31,246 nt of DNA from an uncultured Lentisphaeria bacterium (GCA_913042885.1 CAJWLW010000024.1:1-31246); one strand, 5' to 3'. Counted from the stretch's first letter, positions 1 through 8,159 are shown. Notes: a model not told the origin generated them from the sequence alone. Numbers and translations: made by a program.

Positions 1-755
1 TCGTAGAACGCCACTTCGTCCAGGCAGCCGCTCCAGGGCGCCCCGTACCCACCGCCGCTGCGGCCCATGCCGAGCATTGCCCAGCCCAGCCCGGCGTCAT
101 TCGCCGCAACGGTCGCATCCGCAACGTGCACGAGCTCGCCGCTGGCGGTCAGGTTCTTCGCATACCCGTCGATTTCGAAGACGGCATCGTCGGCGCCACC
201 GGGCCCGTCGCCCTGGTTGTACGAATAGGTCAAGGCGACATAATACGAGTCCCCGGCATTGAACGGCACCGCGCTGGCCCCGCCGATCAGCGGTGGGCCT
301 GCATTCTTCCCGACGGCGGCGGCGATGATGCTCTCATGCTCGACAAGACCGAACAGGTTCTGTTGCGGGCCCGGCAGCCACTGCACTCTCATGATGATGC
401 CGTTCTGCGTCGCAGCGCTCGCCGGCGTCACGATCAGTTCGAGTGTACCGGCCGGCGGCGCGGGGAAGCGAGCCGAGACATAGGCTGAAGCACCGGGCAG
501 TTTCAGTGCCTGCGACTTGACGGCGGCGCCCGAAACGAGTGCGAGATCCGAACCGTGCGGTGTCAGATCACGCTCCGGATCGTCGGTCCTGTTCTTCAGA
601 GCGGTCGTCATATCCGCGCCCTCGAAGCTCCACCGACACCGAATACCGGCCTCCGCCTGCTGAGCCGCGCGCAGGCCTTCCACCGTGGCGCACGCCGTGT
701 CCACCCACAGGGAACTCACCAGTGCCAACCCGACTGAAAGCACATAAATCTTCAT
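1..755 (-). CDS. Secreted LamG-domain protein, 3' part beyond left edge
   Basis: The reading frame starts at an ATG at 755-753 and runs without a stop off the left edge, giving at least 251 residues. Residues 1-23 look like a Sec signal peptide (MKIYVLSVGLALVSS, then an alanine site near TACA). The mature part begins with a CRWSFEG element and continues as a LamG/concanavalin-A-like jellyroll: YVSARFPAPPAGTLELIV, an FNAGDSYYVALTYSY strand, and GCLDEVAFYD at the cut end, the usual last strand of these domains. Such domains bind carbohydrate or mediate surface contacts. A GGAGAGG stretch lies upstream of the ATG. The gene follows the prepilin-like gene in the same direction. Whether a catalytic module follows the LamG cannot be seen. 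The domain call is from sequence pattern; the substrate is unknown. Confidence 0.8.
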   Translation of the reverse strand, partial: MKIYVLSVGLALVSSLWVDTACATVEGLRAAQQAEAGIRCRWSFEGADMTTALKNRTDDPERDLTPHGSDLALVSGAAVKSQALKLPGASAYVSARFPAPPAGTLELIVTPASAATQNGIIMRVQWLPGPQQNLFGLVEHESIIAAAVGKNAGPPLIGGASAVPFNAGDSYYVALTYSYNQGDGPGGADDAVFEIDGYAKNLTASGELVHVADATVAANDAGLGWAMLGMGRSGGGYGAPWSGCLDEVAFY

Positions 756-832
756 AACGTCACCTACCTCTCCTCTGAAGTTCAGAACGAGCGAATGTAC
801 ATCAGGGGACGCAACATCCTACGCGGCTTCGA

Positions 833-967
833 TCATCGTGTGCCGCCGTCATTGGCAGGCTGGGAAATCAGCACAGCGGTACGTTCGACGCAGGCACCCA
901 CCGGCAGGTCACCGTCGAACGGAGGGGCGAGCACGCGATCTCCGCCCAAAATCGGCCATAGGATCAT
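833..967 (-). CDS. Possible coupled 44-residue ORF after the prepilin-like gene
   Basis: The stop of the prepilin-like gene (TGA at 969-967) overlaps an ATG at 967-965 as TGATG, the usual arrangement for translational re-initiation. The ORF encodes 44 residues starting [19 protein letters not shown] and ends with TGA at 835-833. Codon third positions are G/C-rich like the neighbouring genes. I recognise no domain, signal peptide or membrane segment. It could be a short coupled protein, the tail of the prepilin-like protein displaced by a frameshift, or chance. Low confidence. Confidence 0.3.
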   Translation of the reverse strand: MILWPILGGDRVLAPPFDGDLPVGACVERTAVLISQPANDGGTR

Positions 968-1833
968 CAAGGCAATGTGTCCCGGGTGAGATCCCAGAAC
1001 GGATGCCATTCAGAGTAATTGCGAAACTGACTGCCCTCGCGTGCGAGATTGCGGCTCTGATCCCTTACAAAGCGCACCGAATCGTCAAAGAAGAGTATGC
1101 TGTAACCCTCTGGAAAACCATCACCTCCCAGGTGAGAACCAGCGGGTCCGGGCGGGATGCCCCTGGTGGGCATGCCGACGCCGTCAGCAACAGCAAGATA
1201 CTCCTCGGCCATGCTCGCGGAAAACCTGCCTCTTCCCCCCTCCCCGCCATACGGCCCCGCTTTATTCTCGTCATACTCGGTGGCACCCTTGCGCCCCCGT
1301 TTATTCAGGGAATAGGTTGAAAAGGCATGTCCAACGGTACCGGAACCCGGCGCGGCCTTTACCGCCTCAGCTATGTTCCTCTCCAGGCCGAACCAGTCCT
1401 TATTGTAAATCCAGGCAGAGGGACAAAGGAATGTGCTCATGCTGCCGACGTATCCTTGCTCATACAATCTACCCAAAGGATGCGTGTCTCCGATAGTGGA
1501 ACTATAGGGGGACCTTTCAAAAAACATCAACTGTCCCTCCCAGGAATAGTCCACGAGGTTATGCGGCAAACTATCATTATTACCGGTCGCGTACAGTGTC
1601 AACCCCGTGCCTATCTGCCTCAGGTTGTTCATGCAGACGACCCGCTTTCCCCTCTCCTTTGCATGCTGCAATGCCGGCAGCAGCAAGGCTATCAAGACCG
1701 CGATGATGGCAATCACGACCAGGAGTTCAATGAGAGTGAAACGGCAGCAAGCTCCGAGCCTGTCAAAGGGTTCAATCAGGGCGAACCGTTGACGGCTGCG
1801 TTGTCGCAGTAGTTGGTGCCGCTGTTTGTGCAT
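967..1833 (-). CDS. Type II/IV prepilin-like protein with N-terminal methylation motif
   Basis: The protein has 288 residues if it starts at the ATG at 1833-1831, which has GAGGAG a few bases upstream; an in-frame ATG at 1950 has no such support. A leader of about 30 basic residues precedes [20 protein letters not shown], the type IV prepilin/pseudopilin signature of hydrophobic helix with Glu at +5. It is followed by [20 protein letters not shown] and [16 protein letters not shown], typical of the large PVC-bacterial families annotated as prepilin N-terminal cleavage/methylation (DUF1559 or H-X9-DG) proteins. Near the C-terminus, a histidine-glycine element and [10 protein letters not shown] take the place of the usual H-X9-DG signature, with DD instead of DG. 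The protein is expected in the inner membrane and processed by a prepilin peptidase. The leader holds an unusual internal duplication, listed separately. Confidence 0.85.
   Translation of the reverse strand: MHKQRHQLLRQRSRQRFALIEPFDRLGACCRFTLIELLVVIAIIAVLIALLLPALQHAKERGKRVVCMNNLRQIGTGLTLYATGNNDSLPHNLVDYSWEGQLMFFERSPYSSTIGDTHPLGRLYEQGYVGSMSTFLCPSAWIYNKDWFGLERNIAEAVKAAPGSGTVGHAFSTYSLNKRGRKGATEYDENKAGPYGGEGGRGRFSASMAEEYLAVADGVGMPTRGIPPGPAGSHLGGDGFPEGYSILFFDDSVRFVRDQSRNLAREGSQFRNYSEWHPFWDLTRDTLP
1725..1789 (-). repeat. Imperfect 20-bp direct repeat inside the prepilin leader
   Basis: Plus-strand copies at 1725-1744 (gttcaatgagagtgaaacgg) and 1770-1789 (gttcaatcagggcgaaccgt) match at 15 of 20 positions and are 45 bp apart, exactly 15 codons. 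In the protein this gives RFALIE, then PFDRLGACC, then RFTLIE. The DNA between (gctccgagcctgtcaaaggg, 1751-1770) resembles the CCCTTCGACAGGCTCAGGGC-type short repeats common in many environmental bacteria. An insertion with duplication of the flanking prepilin motif would explain it. The repeat is seen in the sequence; the mechanism is inferred. Confidence 0.5.
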
Positions 1834-2132
1834 GTTTCCGTCTCCTCGACACAATGACGCGTATCCGCTTCCACACGAACATGAAGCCGTCCCGACAAGG
1901 TGTTCGCTTCGCCCGTTGACAGTTCGAAACGCCGAGGCAAAAAGGATCATAACACCCCTTCCGCAGGGAAAGCTACACCTTGCATGAATTTAACCGCATT
2001 GTCCCGGCCGCACAATAGACCCCGCAATATTATACAGTGTTCTTCATAACAGATCTCGGGCAGCGGTGCGATCGCCGCCCAGTATGAAGCAGCTCACCCT
2101 TTCCGCCCAAATCTGTATTTGCAGACTTGAGG
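1834..2132 (-). other. Intergenic region with a hairpin and a possible -10 box
   Basis: This 299-bp gap between the lipoprotein gene and the prepilin-like gene has no convincing ORF. At 2058-2080 there is a hairpin with an 8-bp stem (GGGCGGCG against CGCTGCCC, one G-U pair) and a 7-nt loop. No T-run follows, so it is at best a weak terminator for the gene ending at 2133. A perfect TATAAT reads on the minus strand at 2034-2029 and a TATGAT-like element lies near 1950, but neither has a clear -35 box. A promoter for the prepilin-like gene is plausible here but not proven. Confidence 0.3.
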
Positions 2133-4004
2133 CTACCTCTGCGTGCTGCGGGATCCCATGACGATCAGTTCCGCCATCAGCCCCGGCCAGTCGTTCCACT
2201 GCCAAAAGGGCACCCCGCCGACCTTCGGGTTGTTGCCGCCGCACATCGAGATCAACAGGACGATGATGTGTCCCTTGCCCACCTGGCGCTCGACGATCAG
2301 CGGGATCTTTCCCGATGCCAGCAGCACCGCGGCCCGCGGAAGCACTTCGGCGCTGTGGTAGTAGATCGTGTACGGTTTTTCGGCCCAGTTAAGGCTGTCG
2401 AATGCGTTGCCCCGGGGCTGGAGCAGAAGAGGCTTCGGCGAATACACCAGGTCCTTCTCCTTCCGGGGCGCGACGGGCAGCACCGGCCCGAGCGCCGACT
2501 CAGTCCACCTTCCGGAGACGAGGCCGTGGGTGTCGCCCATCATGATGAGGCAACCGCCGTCCTCGACGTACTGCTTGAGCATTAAACTCCCAACAAGGCC
2601 GACCGATTTCGCCGGCACATTATTCAGCACGACAACAGAATGTCCGTACAGCTCTTCCCATTCGGCGGGGAATCCGGTGAGCCTGGTATTCTGGGAAGAG
2701 ACAAGCAGATGCGACTGTGTCCGTTGGGCATCGTGCCGGCGGCCGGGCAAAGATTGCAACGCCTCCGACACTTTCCACATCGGCATATATACGCCGTAGG
2801 TTTCATGCACACGGAAGGTGTCGGTTGCCAGGGCAAGGTTGGCCGGCTTGACCGGATGCTCGATCAGCTGCAGCAACTCTTCTGTCGTGAATTCCGAGAT
2901 TTGTCCGATACTGACGCCATCGAACCAAAGGGAAGTCACGCCCGTGGTTTCCAGGGACCAGGAGGCAAAGCCGCGCTCGCCCTTGGAGATATCGATATGG
3001 AAATCCTGGTACCTGTCGGGGGCCGCGAAATCCGTGCCCTTGAGCAATATCTCCTTGTACCTGCTGGGAAAGTCCTTGAGCTCGGAGTTGCTGATTACCC
3101 CCCGGATCAACGCCACGGGCTTTGGGCTGGTGTTGTCAGCGATCTTCACTCGGAAGGTGCCGCGGACTTTGCCCGGACTCTGCCGGTAGGTGTATTCGAA
3201 CCACATCATCCCTTTCCCCGGCTTGTCTGCCGGGTCGGCCTTGAAGGCCCATCCGGAACGGGCAGCGGCGTCCTTCACCCGGCGGCTCTTGTCTTTCAGC
3301 CCGGTCCTGAGTGTGATCAGCACATCCTCGGTCGGTCGGTTGTCGACGGTGTCCGGCGCCTTCTGCTCCGCGGCGCCGGCGAGGATGGGTTTTGGTTTCT
3401 CCACAGCCGGCAGGACGGTCTGAACAGGTTCCGGTTTGAGTTCTTCCGGTTTTTCTTCTACAACGGCAGCGGGCGCCTCGACGGGCGCCGGTTGCGTGTC
3501 GGGTGATATTTCCGGTGTGTGGGCAACTCCGGCATCACCCCCTTCTACGGTGCCGTCGCTGTTCAGGGTGACGGTCTCATTCGTGTCGAGCAGCGCGATG
3601 GTCAACGAAAAAGGGGCGTCGGCTTGTTTGACCTTGTAAAGCAGGTGCACGATTTCCACATCTGCCGCCTGTCTCTGTTCCCAGGTCTCCGGTCGGAAGG
3701 GGCCGTCGTCGATGGCCATTGCCAGGCACGTGGTGCCCGCAAGGTCGTAGTCATACTTGCTGATACTGCGGCCGGGGGTGAGCCTGACTGAAAGAATGGC
3801 GAATTTTTCACCCGCTCCGAGAGACGGTCGCGCCTCGAAATCGATCGTATTCCACTCCAGCACCGGGACAGCTTGGTCAACCAGCCGAAATCGGTCGATC
3901 TCGCCGAATCGCATGGCCGTTGCGGGGCCACAAGCGATCAGGAGAATTGCGAGAATCGGGACAGCGCACCGATGCGGACAATGAGGCTTGGCGATGGTAT
4001 TCAC
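2133..4004 (-). CDS. Putative lipoprotein with glutamine-amidotransferase-like C-terminus
   Basis: I place the start at the GTG at 4004-4002 (623 residues). It overlaps the TGA of the 35-residue ORF upstream as GTGA, and it puts a lipobox (LIAC, Cys25) after a short basic, hydrophobic N-terminus. The other starts, TTG 4058 and ATG 4052, lack a Shine-Dalgarno. Approximate parts: an N-terminal beta-rich domain with FRLVDQAVPVLEWNTIDF; a Pro/Glu-rich linker near residues 165-220 (PAPVEAPAAVVEEKPEELKP); a second beta-rich, possibly galactose-binding-like domain ending SLWFDGVSI; and a class I amidotransferase-like alpha/beta domain over the last 195 residues (VVVLNNVPA, YVEDGGCLIMMGDTHG, GKGHIIVLLISMCGGNN). 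The nucleophilic Cys motif of true amidotransferases is not evident, so this part may be structural or sugar-binding. It is probably anchored on the cell envelope. Function unknown. Confidence 0.75.
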   Translation of the reverse strand: MNTIAKPHCPHRCAVPILAILLIACGPATAMRFGEIDRFRLVDQAVPVLEWNTIDFEARPSLGAGEKFAILSVRLTPGRSISKYDYDLAGTTCLAMAIDDGPFRPETWEQRQAADVEIVHLLYKVKQADAPFSLTIALLDTNETVTLNSDGTVEGGDAGVAHTPEISPDTQPAPVEAPAAVVEEKPEELKPEPVQTVLPAVEKPKPILAGAAEQKAPDTVDNRPTEDVLITLRTGLKDKSRRVKDAAARSGWAFKADPADKPGKGMMWFEYTYRQSPGKVRGTFRVKIADNTSPKPVALIRGVISNSELKDFPSRYKEILLKGTDFAAPDRYQDFHIDISKGERGFASWSLETTGVTSLWFDGVSIGQISEFTTEELLQLIEHPVKPANLALATDTFRVHETYGVYMPMWKVSEALQSLPGRRHDAQRTQSHLLVSSQNTRLTGFPAEWEELYGHSVVVLNNVPAKSVGLVGSLMLKQYVEDGGCLIMMGDTHGLVSGRWTESALGPVLPVAPRKEKDLVYSPKPLLLQPRGNAFDSLNWAEKPYTIYYHSAEVLPRAAVLLASGKIPLIVERQVGKGHIIVLLISMCGGNNPKVGGVPFWQWNDWPGLMAELIVMGSRSTQR

Positions 4005-4108
4005 GGAGTTCGTCCAGTTAAATCCCAGTTTGTCAACGATGTGGTAAACCATACACAAGGAAGGAGAGAGAATGCGAGGGTCGTCACAAGTGCTCGGCGA
4101 TTTGCCAT
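4001..4108 (-). CDS. Small 35-residue hydrophobic ORF coupled to the lipoprotein
   Basis: The ATG at 4108-4106 is preceded by a perfect AGGAGG at 4122-4117 with 8-nt spacing, the strongest ribosome site in this part of the window. The product begins MANRRALVTTLAFSLLPC and continues with aromatic and Thr-rich residues to a TGA at 4003-4001. The basic start followed by a hydrophobic run looks like a signal peptide or a single membrane anchor. The TGA overlaps the GTG start of the downstream lipoprotein gene, so ribosomes finishing here could re-initiate there. It begins 25 nt after the stop of the TIM-barrel hydrolase gene. It could be a genuine microprotein, a coupling leader, or the severed signal peptide of an older downstream gene. 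Confidence 0.5.
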   Translation of the reverse strand: MANRRALVTTLAFSLLPCVWFTTSLTNWDLTGRTP

Positions 4109-4116
4109 TATGGCAT

Positions 4117-4122
4117 CCTCCT
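4117..4122 (-). promoter_or_regulatory. Perfect Shine-Dalgarno (AGGAGG) of the 35-residue ORF
   Basis: AGGAGG reads on the minus strand, 8 nt before the ATG at 4108. It supports that ORF and makes independent starts of the downstream lipoprotein at 4058 or 4052, which have no such site, less likely. Confidence 0.6.
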
Positions 4123-4133
4123 GCCCGTCGTGG

Positions 4134-6404
4134 TCACTTGGTCCGGCAGTCGAAGACGACGTTGGTCCAGCCCCAGAATCGGGGCACGGTCACCTGCACA
4201 CGATCGCCGGCGCCGTCGTCACTGTCCGTCATCCGCTTCGTTTCCAGTTCCAGCCGTCGGGCCACCGGCTCGGGTGCCAGCAACCATGCGGTGACCTGTT
4301 CACCCGGTCGAGGCGCCAAGACGACCTTGACGCCGTCCGCCGAGCCGACCGACGTGGTGCCGACAACCTCCTCTTCAGCCGGCGGATTGAAGAGGGGAAC
4401 GATGATCTGACGGTGCTGCGGATCGAGGATGCGTTGGCTGACCAGCGGCTTCCACCACAGCGGGTGACCGCTCTCGACCGAGACCTGTTTCTCCGGATCA
4501 GGCAGCATCTGCGTGCGCAGATCCCAGAAATATGACCCGTAGCGGATCATGAACCGTTCATAATCGCCGAACGGACTCTTGTAGAATGACCACGGATGCC
4601 CGCCCACCGCGTAACCGAGCGCGGTGGAATACCAGTTTGCACTCTGGTTGATATAGGTGTGATGACCGCCGTGCGAACGTGCCATATGCGAGGCCAGTCG
4701 CAGGTAGTCAATCCAGTCTGTCCAGCGGCGGCGCGGATCCGTTGGGCTATGGAAGGCCATTACGATGCTCTCATCCATCATCAGGGAGCCGTCCCGGCAG
4801 TAGATTTTCCAGGTGTCACTCGGCTTCGGCCCCAGCAAGCTGCGGCCCAGGTTATTGCCGATTCCCGCAGGCGGATCGAGGGCGGCCAGCACCTGCTTGA
4901 CGATGGGGAAGTGCTCGATCGAGAGCGGCGCGGCATCGTAGCGGAACGCTTCCCAGCCGTACTGCGCGGCGCTCGCGACGATCTGCTCGATATGGTACTC
5001 CAGGTAGGTCTTGCCGTCGAACGGAGAGACCACGTCGAAGTGCATTTCAATATGGGGATAGACGCTTCCGCCGACGACTTCGCCATTCATGTATTTCTCC
5101 ATGATAGCGGTATTGAACGCGGTGTCCCTGTACCATTCGGGGTGGATTCGGATGACCTCGAAACCGGGCCAGCCGAACGGGATCGCGTTCAAATAGGCGA
5201 CCGGCGCAATACCGTGCGCCTTCATCAGGCGGATGACGTGCAGGAGCTGCTTGCGCGAGACGATGTAGAAGGTCTGGCCGGTGAGGTATAGCTCGTCGGT
5301 CTCCTCCGTCATGAAGGTCGCATCCTCGCGCGCCCAGGCGAAGTACTCGTAGTAGGTGACGTAGGCGCGGCGCGAGGATTCGATGGCCAGCGTGGTGTCC
5401 TTGACGTACTGGTCCCAGTTGCCCATCACCTTCTCTTTGAATCCCGCCAGGCCCAGGTGCCCGGAAGACGAGAGGAAGTAGGGGACATCGAACAAGCCGC
5501 TGCCCTGGATCATGCAGCGGAACGGGCTGTCGCTGACGGCGAACACGTCGCCGCGTTGATCGATCACTTGCCCATCCAGCAGCAGTTCGCCGACCGCCTC
5601 ATAGCCGCCGTCTTCGGCGGGGACGACAAAGGGCACGGTGCTGCTGACGGTGGCCGACGCCGGCACCGTGAAACGCTTTGCCCGGCCGGGGATTCGCTGG
5701 TCGGTGTCGGTGGTTACCACGGGGCGCACGTCGACAGTCTGCGGCTCGCCGGTGGCGTTCGTCAGGCGGATGTCCAGCGCCGCCTTTTCGGCATGCTTGT
5801 AACGGAGCTTGACCGGGCGCGCCCAGCTGATGGATACCGGCAAGTCGAGCTTCTCCAGCTTCATCGAGGACTTCTCCACCTGCACCCTGCCGGCGTCACA
5901 GGTTGTGTCACCGACATACATCAGCCCCGCCTTCGCGGGCTTGCCGCTCTCCACATCGAAGGCCAGCGAGAACTCCTGCCACCTGCCCGGTGCGTCAAAG
6001 ACGCAGCCGCTCATGGAGACGGATGCATCCGCCAAGGGGATCGGTCCATACCCGGTCGGGATTATCAGGCCGCCGGCCGCCCGGCTTACCAACGCCTGAA
6101 GCACCAGCGTGCTGGCGCCGAGCTTCTCGGTGCGGGCCCGCAGTGTGACGCGATAACGGCCCGGCTGCGTGACCGGCTCCCAGTCGACCACAGGGACCTG
6201 GGGATAGTACTTAGGCCCCAGCTGGACGCCGCCTTTAACAAAGAGCAGATCGTTCTCCAGCACCGTGCCGTTTTCCACTTCGCGAGTGTCGGGGCCGCTC
6301 TTCCATGGCATCAGCCCGGCGGCATCGCCTGCCGAAGACAACAGAGCTGCGCAGAAAATTGCCGGCATCACATGGGTCCGGGCAAACCCGGTGGTACTTG
6401 TCAT
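4134..6404 (-). CDS. Exported TIM-barrel glycoside-hydrolase-like protein
   Basis: The protein has 756 residues from the ATG at 6404-6402, chosen because GGGAGGGGGAG lies 10-20 nt upstream and a signal peptide follows directly (HVMPAIFCAALLSSAGDAA). Order of parts, approximate: a beta-sandwich at about 30-180 resembling a carbohydrate-binding fold (GRYRVTLRART, FDAPGRWQEFSLAFDV); an Ig-like segment at about 190-290; a (beta/alpha)8-like core at about 300-610 with TYYEYFAWAREDATF, HGIAPVAYLNAIPFGWPGFE and YGWEAFRYDAAPL; and a C-terminal beta domain. The Asp in FRYDAAPL (about residue 490) sits where many retaining alpha-glycosidase barrels carry a catalytic acidic residue. The layout recalls GH66/GH13-like enzymes, but I cannot assign a family. 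It should act outside the cytoplasm, and it lies downstream of the FGGY kinase. Confidence 0.75.
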   Translation of the reverse strand: MTSTTGFARTHVMPAIFCAALLSSAGDAAGLMPWKSGPDTREVENGTVLENDLLFVKGGVQLGPKYYPQVPVVDWEPVTQPGRYRVTLRARTEKLGASTLVLQALVSRAAGGLIIPTGYGPIPLADASVSMSGCVFDAPGRWQEFSLAFDVESGKPAKAGLMYVGDTTCDAGRVQVEKSSMKLEKLDLPVSISWARPVKLRYKHAEKAALDIRLTNATGEPQTVDVRPVVTTDTDQRIPGRAKRFTVPASATVSSTVPFVVPAEDGGYEAVGELLLDGQVIDQRGDVFAVSDSPFRCMIQGSGLFDVPYFLSSSGHLGLAGFKEKVMGNWDQYVKDTTLAIESSRRAYVTYYEYFAWAREDATFMTEETDELYLTGQTFYIVSRKQLLHVIRLMKAHGIAPVAYLNAIPFGWPGFEVIRIHPEWYRDTAFNTAIMEKYMNGEVVGGSVYPHIEMHFDVVSPFDGKTYLEYHIEQIVASAAQYGWEAFRYDAAPLSIEHFPIVKQVLAALDPPAGIGNNLGRSLLGPKPSDTWKIYCRDGSLMMDESIVMAFHSPTDPRRRWTDWIDYLRLASHMARSHGGHHTYINQSANWYSTALGYAVGGHPWSFYKSPFGDYERFMIRYGSYFWDLRTQMLPDPEKQVSVESGHPLWWKPLVSQRILDPQHRQIIVPLFNPPAEEEVVGTTSVGSADGVKVVLAPRPGEQVTAWLLAPEPVARRLELETKRMTDSDDGAGDRVQVTVPRFWGWTNVVFDCRTK

Positions 6405-6513
6405 ATTCTCGATTCTCCCCCTCCCGTCCGGCGCTGGGGTGCAATCCGGCAACGGGCAGTTTTTGGCGTGCGGTGGCGACGTTGCGCCCTGCCGCCACAG
6501 TTATCCATCATTT

Positions 6514-7992
6514 TCATCCGTGGTCCGGCTCCACAGCGTTCAGATAGAGTTGATACGCTGCGTCATAAATCGCTTTCTTTGATGTGTCCGGTTCGATGTG
6601 TCGTTCGGTCGTGGTCGTGGAACTGATCGCATCGGCATGATCCGAATAGACCCCGGCGGCGACACCGGCCATCATCGCGGCGCCCAGGCAAGTGGATTGT
6701 TGACTGCGGGGAATGGAGACCGGCAAGCCGGTCGCGTCGGCCAATATCTGCGACCACAACTCGGAGGCGCCGCCGCCGGTCAGTTGCAGGCGGTTGATGT
6801 CGGGGACATGTTCGATCAACGCGTCCAGGGCATGACGCTGGGCAAAGACGACGCCTTCCAAGGTCGCCCGGACCAGGTGCGCCGCACCGTGTGACAACCG
6901 CAAGCCGACGATCTGCCCGCAGGCGTCGGGATCCCAGAGCGGCGACCCGGCACCGGCAAGGTGCGGCACGACCACCACCCCCTCGCTGCCCGGCGGTATC
7001 CGGGCGGCCATCGCGTCCATCGTCTTGAAGCTCAGTTCCTCGCCCTGCCCTGCCCCGTTCAGCAGGTCCCGCAACCAGCGATACGCTGCACCGGCGGTCA
7101 ACAGCAGGGCATCGACATCCCAGTGATCCGGCAAGGCCGCAGGACAGCAGTTCAGGCGCCGGTCAACAATCGGTTTTTCCGAGATCACACCAACGACCCC
7201 GGCCGTACCGATGTACATGCACGCGACCCCCTTGCCCTCGACTCCGGCGCCCAACTTGAAACAGGCGTTGTCCGATCCTGATATAACCACGGGGGTGTCG
7301 GCGGCCAGTCCGGTGAACGTCGTCGCCGCATCCGACAGCGGTCCGGCCACTGTGCCGGGCGGCACCAGCTGGGGAAGCTTGTCGGCCGTTACACCGGCGA
7401 CCTCGAGCAATGCGTCTTCCCAGGACCGTGAGTGCAGGCCCATGAACCCCAGATACGATCCGTTCGAGTCGTCGCAATACCAACCTTCGCCAGTCAAGGC
7501 ATGTGCAACCGCCGTTTGCGGCAACGCATAAACACTGGCTGCGGCGAATATCTCGGGGTGATTGTCCCGCCACCACATGATCTTGGTGATCGACGGCGTT
7601 GGATCCAGGGCCACACCGGTCAGGTTGAAGAAATCATCCTGGCCGACTTCTTTCTTGATCTGTTCGGCCGCATCGGTGGCACGCCGGTCGTACCAGAAAA
7701 TGACGGGCCCGACGGCTTGCCCGTCGGCGCCGAACGGCACAACCGTGGCCCGCGAGCCAGTCACAGCGATCACTTTGATCTCGCCCACAGCGACGCCACT
7801 GCTGTCGATCGTTTCCTTGAGAATTTCCAACGGCCAGCGGGTCAGCACTTCGGCCGAACACTGAGCCCAGCCGGCAGCCGGCGAATCACTTGGGCAATCG
7901 CGTGACGCGGAGGCGATTTCGTTCCCGTCCGTGTCAAACAGGCAGGCTTTTACCTCAGACGCCCCGGCATCGATAGCGGCTATATAGGTCAT
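6514..7992 (-). CDS. FGGY-family carbohydrate kinase (xylulokinase-like)
   Basis: The protein has 492 residues, the normal FGGY length. The N-terminal phosphate loop is AAIDAGASEVKACLFD, where most members have a D.GT(S/T) loop followed by a lysine or arginine region, so the threonine is replaced here by alanine. WYDRRA (residues 100-105) resembles the W.D.R substrate-site motif of xylulokinases. The catalytic base is expected at Asp241 in ISGSDNACFK. MYIGTAGVVGV (about 259-269) and LQLTGGGASELWSQILADAT form the second phosphate and adenosine parts of the ATP site. The enzyme transfers a phosphate from ATP to a ketose or polyol in the cytoplasm; D-xylulose, L-ribulose, L-rhamnulose and L-fuculose are all possible. 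No clear Shine-Dalgarno precedes the ATG. It follows the arabinofuranosidase pair, which would suit a pentulose substrate. Confidence 0.9.
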   Translation of the reverse strand: MTYIAAIDAGASEVKACLFDTDGNEIASASRDCPSDSPAAGWAQCSAEVLTRWPLEILKETIDSSGVAVGEIKVIAVTGSRATVVPFGADGQAVGPVIFWYDRRATDAAEQIKKEVGQDDFFNLTGVALDPTPSITKIMWWRDNHPEIFAAASVYALPQTAVAHALTGEGWYCDDSNGSYLGFMGLHSRSWEDALLEVAGVTADKLPQLVPPGTVAGPLSDAATTFTGLAADTPVVISGSDNACFKLGAGVEGKGVACMYIGTAGVVGVISEKPIVDRRLNCCPAALPDHWDVDALLLTAGAAYRWLRDLLNGAGQGEELSFKTMDAMAARIPPGSEGVVVVPHLAGAGSPLWDPDACGQIVGLRLSHGAAHLVRATLEGVVFAQRHALDALIEHVPDINRLQLTGGGASELWSQILADATGLPVSIPRSQQSTCLGAAMMAGVAAGVYSDHADAISSTTTTERHIEPDTSKKAIYDAAYQLYLNAVEPDHG

Positions 7993-8159
7993 TGGGGGGT
8001 TGGTTTAACTGGTTAGAGGTGAGAAAGATTATGACGAGGACAGCGCGGCAAGCGTTATCGATCGCCTCAACATCAGTAACTGACAAAGCAATGTGGTGTT
8101 CGCAGCGTTGCGGGTGATTTTCCATTGTTCCATTGTTTCATGCTTACACGCTTCCGATC

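Noticed and set aside
5457..6626. Open frame of 389 codons on the plus strand
   Set aside because: Antisense of the exported barrel gene and the kinase 3' end, with low-complexity, His/Arg-rich translation.
8122..8137. Tandem direct repeat CCATTGTT x2 between the kinase and GH127 copy A
   Set aside because: Only two 8-bp units; too short to call a regulatory iteron or mobile-element mark.
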